Source: Candidatus Omnitrophota bacterium
GTDB taxonomy: Bacteria; Hinthialibacterota; Hinthialibacteria; OLB16
NCBI GenBank assembly: GCA_020632575.1
Contig: JACKFH010000006.1
Location: 124,001 to 188,000, forward strand
DNA: 64,000 nucleotides
Direction: 5' to 3'
The translations under genes and the position numbers were made by a program. Below the pieces are notes generated by a model. The model had not been told where the DNA came from. It saw only the letters and a program-made list of their open reading frames with translations, and ran no database searches. How positions within the stretch are numbered: the first letter of the stretch is position 1; every line of letters begins with the position of its first letter. This document shows, piece by piece, positions 58,668 through 64,000 of this stretch.

Positions 58668-60295
58668 TGTCCTTCCACGCCTTCCTCATCCTCCGGCTGG
58701 TCCAATCGGACAAGCGTCTTCTCCTGTACCGTATCCGCGTCATAGAAGACAAGCGCTTGAGCGTTATCTTCAATCAGGTTATACAGCCCGGTTTCGACCA
58801 GCGGATAATCCTTCTCCGCTGGCTTGAAAACCGCCTTGCCGGTCTCAGGCTCCACCATTCCTTCCAACGGAACCGTCGTATCCGTCGTGGTGTTCTGGTA
58901 CATCCCCGCCAGGATGCCCTCCTTGCTCACCGTGAGTTGAACAACCTGCGTCGGATCCGGATCCTCGTCGTCGACAAGCGCGAACACACCCAGCGGCATC
59001 CATTCCACCTGTTCTGGATCCACTTCCGGGGCCGAATCCGCAATGGTGGCGGTCTGCTCCACATATGTTTGGACCGGCACCTGTTGATCGTTATTGAGGA
59101 TGATTGTGTCCCCTTCGATGTAAACGGTCTCGCCTGGACCATAGGTGTAATAAACCGGGTTCGGGGTCAGAACCGCGGTAACGAAGGATCCCACAGCCAT
59201 CCACGTCAGGGGATGAGAATACCAGTTGCAATCACGGCAGCGATACCAGTAATTCCACCGTGGGTGATAGCATCCTCCCCAATATCCACCGTGGAAATAA
59301 TGCCGATGATGGTAGTGTTTATACCAGTCTCGATGGACATGATCCCATCGGTCGCCATGGCCGGGACGGCCCGGGCGGTTGGGTCGATCTGGCTTTCCAG
59401 GTCTGTCGGGACGGTCGGGACGGTCTGGGCGATCCGGGCGATCCGGACGATTTGGACCGCCGGGACGGTCCGGCCTTTCGGGGCGGTTACCGTCTCCAGG
59501 ACGACCGGGGCGGTCACCGCCGCCAGGACGATCAGGTTTTTCAGGTTTTGTAATTGGGAGCTGGCTCGGACGATCCGGACGATTCGCGCCATCACCGGGA
59601 CGGCTCGGTTTTTCGCCCCCGGGTCGAGTCGAGGGTAGTTGGCTGGGGGTTCCGGGCCGGTTCTCCCCACCCGGTCGTTGGGGGCGCTGGCCGCCAAACC
59701 CATCCCCAGGACGGCTCGGCCTTTGATCGCCGCTTGGTCGAGATGGTCGAGTCGAGGGTAGTTGGCTGGGGGTTCCAGGTCTGCCGAAATCACCACCACC
59801 CGGTTTTGTGGAGGGCAATTGGCTTGGGCGTCCTCCGGAGCCTAAGAAATTCTGCAAATCGTTCTTGCTGGGTTTCCCCGAACCATAGGACGGACGAGTC
59901 GATGGGACCGAGGGTCGTGCGGGTCGGGTGGATGGTCGAGTCGAGACTCCGCCACCTCCATACTGCGGACGGCTCGGCATCTGGCCGATTCCGCCTCCAC
60001 TTGGTCGCTGCTGGGGGCGGGAGGGTCTTTGAGAAATCGAAGGTCGTTGGGAACTTGAAGGTCTTTGCGATATGGAAGGTCGCTTCGAGGGCGATGGGCG
60101 TGATGCGGGTCGAGTCGATGGTTTCGCCCGACTCATTGAGGGTCCACGACTAATGGATTTTCCCCCACCCCCTCCCGCTCTTCCTCCGCCACCACTGCTT
60201 CCACCTCCCGCGAGTCCTCGACAGAGCGCTGTGTCTATTACCAAAACGCCAATCAAGAGGAAAGCAAGGATCAGTTTGATTGTTTTTTTGAGCAT
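58664..60295 (-). CDS. Exported Arg/Pro/Ser/Asp repeat surface protein
   Basis: 543 residues. Signal peptide (KKTIKLILAFLLIGVLVIDT), a Gly-rich stretch (GGGSSGGGGRAGGGGGK), then ~270 residues of short degenerate repeats (SQRPS, QLPSTRP, GRPGDG and a run of RPD units around 59410-59470). A His/Tyr/Trp-rich part follows (KHYHHRHYFHGGYWGGCYHP; CRDCNWYSHP), then a hydrophobic segment and a folded acidic domain (VYIEGDTIILNNDQQVPVQT). GGGAGA before 60295 decides the start. Such proteins recur at cell surfaces of planctomycete-like bacteria. Middle gene of a three-gene operon. Confidence 0.75.
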   Translation of the reverse strand: MLKKTIKLILAFLLIGVLVIDTALCRGLAGGGSSGGGGRAGGGGGKSISRGPSMSRAKPSTRPASRPSPSKRPSISQRPSSSQRPSISQRPSRPQQRPSGGGIGQMPSRPQYGGGGVSTRPSTRPARPSVPSTRPSYGSGKPSKNDLQNFLGSGGRPSQLPSTKPGGGDFGRPGTPSQLPSTRPSRPSGDQRPSRPGDGFGGQRPQRPGGENRPGTPSQLPSTRPGGEKPSRPGDGANRPDRPSQLPITKPEKPDRPGGGDRPGRPGDGNRPERPDRPGGPNRPDRPDRPDRPDRPDRPGKPDRPNRPGRPGHGDRWDHVHRDWYKHYHHRHYFHGGYWGGCYHPRWNYWYRCRDCNWYSHPLTWMAVGSFVTAVLTPNPVYYTYGPGETVYIEGDTIILNNDQQVPVQTYVEQTATIADSAPEVDPEQVEWMPLGVFALVDDEDPDPTQVVQLTVSKEGILAGMYQNTTTDTTVPLEGMVEPETGKAVFKPAEKDYPLVETGLYNLIEDNAQALVFYDADTVQEKTLVRLDQPEDEEGVEGQ

Positions 60296-60309
60296 CGTCT
60301 TTTCTCCCT

Positions 60310-61212
60310 TCACTGGTTTTCGGAGATCCGAACCATCTTGACTGGTCCAACGTCGGGTAGGATTTCCCCACCTACCTCTCGGCTGATCGACTTCCATTCT
60401 ATGTGGTTTGCATCGATCGGGTTGAAAACAGAAACGGAAGAACCGACTTGCCCATCGGGCATAACATGGAGTTTCTTTATGTACCATTTTCCATCTTGTT
60501 CATACCAGGCTCCCTCGGCGTCCCCTCCATCGGAATCGAAAGTCCAAGACCGAATGTTTCCTTCAATCGGGTCCCATCCGATCCGAATAAGTCCGTCCAT
60601 CTCCAGATCTCCATCCCGAATCACTTTGAACGATCCGCGAATGTCGTTTTTCTCGATGGACCATTCATAAGAACTCTCGACAGTTACTTCATCTCCTTCG
60701 TCTCTCCAATTTCCAATGAGCCACTCCAAATCCCTGAGGAAGAAACTGGGAGAAGGAGAGTCTTCGGGGTCGGTTTCTCCTTCAGCTTGTATCAGCCATT
60801 CGTCGCCCACCTTCCTCCAGTAGACCAGGTACTCGGATTCATCCACTGTCCCGTCCTCAAAGGTCACCGCAACGATCCCGCTTCCGGCCGCCCACTCTCC
60901 GCTGACCGAGAGGATTTCGGAGTCGACCGTTCCAATTGAAACACCAGGATTGTTTTCGAAAAACTTGGCAAAGGCCTCTTCAATCTGAGCACGACCCTGC
61001 AGTTCGATTCCCGTGGAGGTGATATAAGTTGCATCTTCAACCCAGAGATTCGCAATCGACTTCGCATCATATTGATTGAACGCTTCGACATAGCGCTCAG
61101 ACGATAGCCTGATCCCGGCAATAGCCTCGGGGTCGAACTCTTCCAACGGTTGACCCTGTGCATTTCCAAGAATCAAGACTAGAGAAAGAGGCAAAAGGAG
61201 GAAGGGTTTCAT
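60310..61212 (-). CDS. Secreted SnoaL/NTF2-like protein (SgcJ/EcaC type)
   Basis: 300 residues: signal peptide (LLLPLSLVLILGNAQG), then an NTF2-like domain (residues ~30-140: AIAGIRLSSERYVEAFNQYD, IANLWVEDATYIT, GRAQIEEAFAKFF, YLVYWRKVGDEWLIQAE). The C-terminal half is a second beta-rich domain (DLEWLIGNWRDEGDEVTVES; GLIRIGWDPIEGNIRSWTFD) often paired with it. It starts the operon with the repeat surface protein 14 bases downstream. Enzymatic role unproven. Confidence 0.77.
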   Translation of the reverse strand: MKPFLLLPLSLVLILGNAQGQPLEEFDPEAIAGIRLSSERYVEAFNQYDAKSIANLWVEDATYITSTGIELQGRAQIEEAFAKFFENNPGVSIGTVDSEILSVSGEWAAGSGIVAVTFEDGTVDESEYLVYWRKVGDEWLIQAEGETDPEDSPSPSFFLRDLEWLIGNWRDEGDEVTVESSYEWSIEKNDIRGSFKVIRDGDLEMDGLIRIGWDPIEGNIRSWTFDSDGGDAEGAWYEQDGKWYIKKLHVMPDGQVGSSVSVFNPIDANHIEWKSISREVGGEILPDVGPVKMVRISENQ

Positions 61213-61350
61213 GATTGAAATCCCCTTTCTTTTTTGAGGTGGAGAATTGAAGAATTAGATACAACAGCCAGGGTAGGATATCCACAGACCCTTGCGAGGT
61301 CAACGAACCTATTGATGATGTCTCCGAAGACTTCTTTGCGAAAGATAGCC

Positions 61351-61728
61351 CTAATCGGACTTTTCGATTGAAGCAATCCATCCCTTTGCTTCGTTGATTT
61401 CACCAATGGGGAAATGCCGGATCTCAGCCGAAACGAAATGTGAGGCGATGTGCTCCGCAGCCTCCCCCAGTTTCGAGTCTGTCACGATCGCGACCTTCTC
61501 AATCTTCTTGTGGTGATCGTGGACAAAGCGGAAGTGTCGGATCGCCGAGCCAAAGTTTTCCCATCCCGGGAAACCCGCGGTTTCAATGATCAGACCGTTG
61601 AGATTGCCTTCTCGTTCGATAATCGGATCGACAGTCTCCGCGAGGTTGTCGAAATCCTCTTTTCGCAGGGGTCCCGTGGGATGGATATGAAGGACAAGTT
61701 TGGACTCATCGAGGTTGAACTCGATCAT
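61351..61728 (-). CDS. STAS/SpoIIAA-like protein
   Basis: 125 residues: MIEFNLDESKLVLHIHPTGP, then LNGLIIETAGFPGWENFGSA, KIEKVAIVTDSKLGEAAEHI and HFPIGEINEAKGWI. This is the SpoIIAA-like family of small STAS/CRAL-TRIO-like proteins, of unknown function outside spores. It stands alone on the minus strand between the SnoaL-like and SDR genes. Confidence 0.8.
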   Translation of the reverse strand: MIEFNLDESKLVLHIHPTGPLRKEDFDNLAETVDPIIEREGNLNGLIIETAGFPGWENFGSAIRHFRFVHDHHKKIEKVAIVTDSKLGEAAEHIASHFVSAEIRHFPIGEINEAKGWIASIEKSD

Positions 61729-61824
61729 GAAAACCTACCTTCCCGAGAATAGAGGAGAATTATGGATCCCTCATCGAGACAATCTCATGATAGTCCTTCC
61801 AGGATCTCTCGCAATGTTAGCAAT

Positions 61825-62616
61825 TCAAATCGTCATCGCCGAAAAACCGCCATCCACAATGTATTCCGCTCCATTGATAAACGATCCGGCCTTGGAAGAG
61901 GCCAACAGGAGGGCGGCGCCGATCAGTTCCTCGGATTCCCCAAACCTTCCAGCGGCCGTGTGACCGAGAATCTGCGCGGTCCGCTCGGGTGTGAGGATCT
62001 TCTTGTTTTGCTCGGCGGGGAAAAAGCCTGGAGTGAGCGCGTTGACTCGGATTCCCTGCTTGGCCCACTCGCGACCGAGGTTGCGAGTCAGGTTGAGGAG
62101 CGCCGCCTTTGAAGCGGAATAGGTGAAAACTTTGGAGAGCGGAATATTCGAGGAGATCGAGGTGATGTTGATGATTCCCGCCGGACGTCCCTCCTCCAAA
62201 AAGTGTTTCCCGAAGATCTGACAAGCGGCGACCACCGCGTGGAGGTTGGTGTCGATGATCCGATTGAACTCTTCGTCGGAAATCTCGAGAAAAGGGGTCG
62301 GTGAATTCACTCCGGCGCCATTGACGAGCACGTCCACTTGGCCAAAACGATCGAGAGTCTGATGCAGGGTCGCCTGAATATCCTCGCGATTGTTCACCTC
62401 GCCTTGACAAAAAAGAGTCTCGGCCCAGGGAGAATTTTTCTGGATTTGGGCAATTCGAGCATTCGCCTTTTCCTCGCTGCGACCGCATAGGACGACTTTC
62501 ATTCCCGCCCTGCCGAAACCTTCGGCGATCGTTCCGACCAATTCGCCGGTTCCTCCAAAAAGCACGGCCACTTTGCCGTCGAGATCGAATAGTTCGTTGA
62601 GATAGTCGGATGACAT
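61825..62616 (-). CDS. SDR family oxidoreductase
   Basis: 263-residue short-chain dehydrogenase: cofactor motif VAVLFGGTGELVGTIAEGFG, VLVNGAGVNSPTPFLEI, catalytic Ser-Tyr-Lys in NITSISSNIPLSKVFTYSAS K, and INGAEYIVDGGFS at the end. The closest-looking members are sugar-acid SDRs such as fructuronate or gluconate 5-reductases, but the substrate is not decided. An overlapping frame on the same strand is a shadow. Confidence 0.9.
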   Translation of the reverse strand: MSSDYLNELFDLDGKVAVLFGGTGELVGTIAEGFGRAGMKVVLCGRSEEKANARIAQIQKNSPWAETLFCQGEVNNREDIQATLHQTLDRFGQVDVLVNGAGVNSPTPFLEISDEEFNRIIDTNLHAVVAACQIFGKHFLEEGRPAGIINITSISSNIPLSKVFTYSASKAALLNLTRNLGREWAKQGIRVNALTPGFFPAEQNKKILTPERTAQILGHTAAGRFGESEELIGAALLLASSKAGSFINGAEYIVDGGFSAMTI

Positions 62617-62714
62617 GAGACACCGCTCCTGATTTTGGGATTGAGAAATCGGAGGAGAACTCAGCCCCGATCCGGTTTCATTAACAAAGGCGGGAATGTA
62701 TCACATCGCCCCCC

Positions 62715-62752
62715 GTCTCTGAACGAGGGGCGCCGATCCAATTCCGCGGCAT
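62715..62752. repeat. Decayed REP-like half element
   Basis: On the minus strand GCCGCGGAATTGG (from 62751) equals the 5' arm and loop of the second hairpin of copy A at 20361-20372, but its other arm is lost. A CCCCGT/ACGAGGGG palindrome (62712-62730) is adjacent. Likely an eroded copy of the same family. Confidence 0.4.
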
Positions 62753-62756
62753 CCGC

Positions 62757-62789
62757 AAAAAGAGAAAGGCCCTCCTGGGCAAGAGGGCC
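62757..62789 (-). terminator. Rho-independent terminator of the esterase gene
   Basis: Stem GGCCCTC (62768-62774) with GAGGGCC (62783-62789), followed on the minus strand by TTTCTCTTTTTG. It lies about 105 bases past the stop of the gene at 62896. Confidence 0.7.
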
Positions 62790-62895
62790 AATCGCACAAA
62801 ACTTACTGGGGTGTTAGGGGGTAATATCGTGCTGATTGAAGAAACGATTCCTCAACCCCATTGGTAACGACCCGAAAACCAATCCGGCCAGGCAT

Positions 62896-63624
62896 TCATC
62901 TTTTCTTCCGAGTGTGACTCAGAAACCATTCGTAGAGCTCCGGATTGTTATAGGTTTCAGTCCAGGAATCATGCTCCGCGTCCGGGTAGATTGTCATCTT
63001 GACCTCGTCATTTCCTCTCGAACGCGCCGCTTCAACCATCATTTTGGTTCTTTCCACAGGCACCGTGTGATCCTTTTCCCCATGAAACGCCCAAATTGGG
63101 AGGTTTTTCAGCGACCAGGCAAGAATGGGATCGCCTCCCCCGCAAATCGGAGCGATCGCCGCAAGACGGTCAGCGTGCATGCCCGCGTAATTCCAGGTCC
63201 CAAAACCACCCATCGAAAGCCCGGTCATGTAGATCCGATCCTCATCCACCGAGTAGTCGTCCACAATCTTGTCGATGAGGGCGTCGATGTAGACCTCGGT
63301 CCACCAACGATCTCTCGGACATTGGGGGGAAACGATGATGAACGGAAACTCCTTCCCCTGTTCAATCAACTTCGGTGGACCATGTTTCTTGACCTTTTCG
63401 AGATCGTTTCCACTTTCGCCTCGCCCATGGAGAAACACCATGAGAGGCCATTTCTTTTCTTCCTCTCCATAACCCTTCGGTAGATACAGGAGGTAATCCA
63501 TATCCACTTTTATCTCCAATTCGGCCTTCTTCGCTTCCTGCTTGCTTTCAGCTCCCGCGATTGGGACTCCGAGTAAAGTGAAAACCAATACCATCAGGAT
63601 CGCTTGAGCATGCCGTTTCATCAT
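62896..63624 (-). CDS. Secreted alpha/beta-hydrolase esterase (PHB depolymerase/prolyl oligopeptidase-like)
   Basis: 242 residues: signal peptide (RHAQAILMVLVFTLLGVPIA), then DYLLYLPKGYGEEEKKWPLM, VFLHGRGESGNDLEKVKKHG (oxyanion loop), nucleophile Ser in YMTGLSMGGFGTWNYA, the Asp near WAFHGEKDHTVPV and the His in YPDAEHDSWTETY. This is the small exported esterase family common in Planctomycetota-like bacteria. The start at 63622-63624 begins the signal peptide; the ATG directly after it is equally good. Confidence 0.85.
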   Translation of the reverse strand: MMKRHAQAILMVLVFTLLGVPIAGAESKQEAKKAELEIKVDMDYLLYLPKGYGEEEKKWPLMVFLHGRGESGNDLEKVKKHGPPKLIEQGKEFPFIIVSPQCPRDRWWTEVYIDALIDKIVDDYSVDEDRIYMTGLSMGGFGTWNYAGMHADRLAAIAPICGGGDPILAWSLKNLPIWAFHGEKDHTVPVERTKMMVEAARSRGNDEVKMTIYPDAEHDSWTETYNNPELYEWFLSHTRKKR

Positions 63625-64000
63625 TGAACCAGTCCTCCAATTCTTATTTGACACCCTTACACGAACGTTGGCGGATTCGAGTGAGTCACCCACCTTTGAA
63701 CGTCTTTTGCCTTATCCACAGCCTAGGTTAAACAATTGTTTGTCACTGTTGAATAAAGAACTCCTCAAGGAATAGGAACCAAGCGCCAACTTTCGCCGAT
63801 AACCGACTCAGGTCATTCAAGTTAAGGGGCCCACACCAGTCAATGGCATCCCCCATGCTCAGAAAAAGGAAGAGAGAGGGAGCCGCTCGGAGGGAAATAA
63901 GTCCCTTTCGGGCCGGAATCCCCGTGAAAATGAGCTCCCGGGGTCGGCGGCGTTTTCTGCCTGACACCCTCTACTCGCCCTGGCCCATGTCAGGCGTCGC
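63625..64000. other. Gene-free stretch at right edge with inverted repeat
   Basis: No gene supported. Arms GCCTGACA (63959-63966) and TGTCAGGC (63988-63995) form an 8-bp inverted repeat with a 21-base gap close to the window end. An open frame at 63743-63967 on the minus strand lacks a ribosome-binding site and any family likeness. Confidence 0.4.

Noticed and set aside
58667..59638. 323-codon plus-strand frame over the repeat surface protein
   Set aside because: Complement of Arg/Pro/Asp-rich codons; the minus strand has the signal peptide, ribosome-binding site and operon overlap.
59400..60130. Short direct repeats resembling a CRISPR or satellite
   Set aside because: The repeats are three-base-phased, irregular, and translate as RPD, QLPSTRP and SQRPS units inside a gene.
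61817..62623. Second open frame overlapping the SDR gene on the same strand
   Set aside because: The SDR frame carries all catalytic motifs; the other frame is Arg/Gly-rich without domain signals.

Overview
The window (64 kb, moderately GC-rich, bacterial) looks like chromosome from an uncultured or little-studied lineage near the Sumerlaeota, Hydrogenedentota, Planctomycetota or FCB groups. This placement rests on gene content only: a pseudopilin with a GFTLIELL signal, many secreted proteins typical of these groups (DUF6807/PmoA-like, GH99-like, HAF-repeat lipoprotein, dockerin-like tail, Tat-exported FAD protein), a 31-residue MPSGKKRKR-type ribosome-associated protein, SpoVG, and a His-rich AtpB leader. 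No rRNA or marker phylogeny is available here, so the phylum is an inference.

Layout. 1-4.6 kb (minus): end of an F-type ATP synthase operon (atpZ/I-B-E-F-G-C) followed by era, which runs off the left edge. The operon lacks atpH, atpA and atpD, although the remaining genes keep canonical order and tight spacing. 4.7-20.2 kb: a DPM1-like glycosyltransferase, a Phd/ParE module whose toxin is frameshifted, secreted and surface proteins (glycosidase-like, VWA, beta-propeller, an 18-cysteine small protein), a YggX-like protein, an SO_0444-type metal permease, a two-domain parvulin, an FAD oxidoreductase and a GT39-like membrane glycosyltransferase. 20.2-21.7 kb: a pair of REP-like palindromic elements in inverted orientation with compensatory base changes, an orphan HigA-like regulator with an early in-frame stop, and a PIN/antitoxin pair. 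21.9-30.1 kb: a PHP-GT4 fusion, two TPM-domain proteins, a DUF6807 protein, a pseudopilin and an anaerobic sulfatase-maturase-like radical SAM enzyme with a SEC-C tail.

30.4-41.0 kb (plus): nitrogen and one-carbon metabolism: gltB-gltD, a FIST-domain protein, gcvT-gcvH (no gcvP here) and a Tat-exported FAD protein. 41.0-50.2 kb: GH99-like enzyme, a multi-pass membrane protein with a helix-hairpin-helix tail, a methyltransferase, a large cysteine-rich protein with FMN-barrel-like motifs, a membrane thioredoxin, class II aldolase and an SGNH-like protein. 50.2-52.2 kb: pyrF, tRNA-Arg(CCU), the COX24/AURKAIP1-type mini-protein and spoVG with a structured leader.

52.2-64 kb (mostly minus): methyltransferase, secreted LamG-like protein, inositol monophosphatase, HAF lipoprotein, a translationally coupled RhuM-smORF-ORF6N operon, a surface-protein operon (SnoaL-like, Arg/Pro/Asp-rich repeat protein, MDR oxidoreductase), a STAS-like protein, an SDR oxidoreductase and a secreted esterase.

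The strongest candidates for something new are the ATP synthase operon stripped of alpha, beta and delta, the RhuM-smORF-ORF6N operon, the covarying REP-like pair and the unknown cysteine-rich protein at 44.7 kb. No CRISPR array, rRNA, insertion sequence or prophage structural gene was seen.
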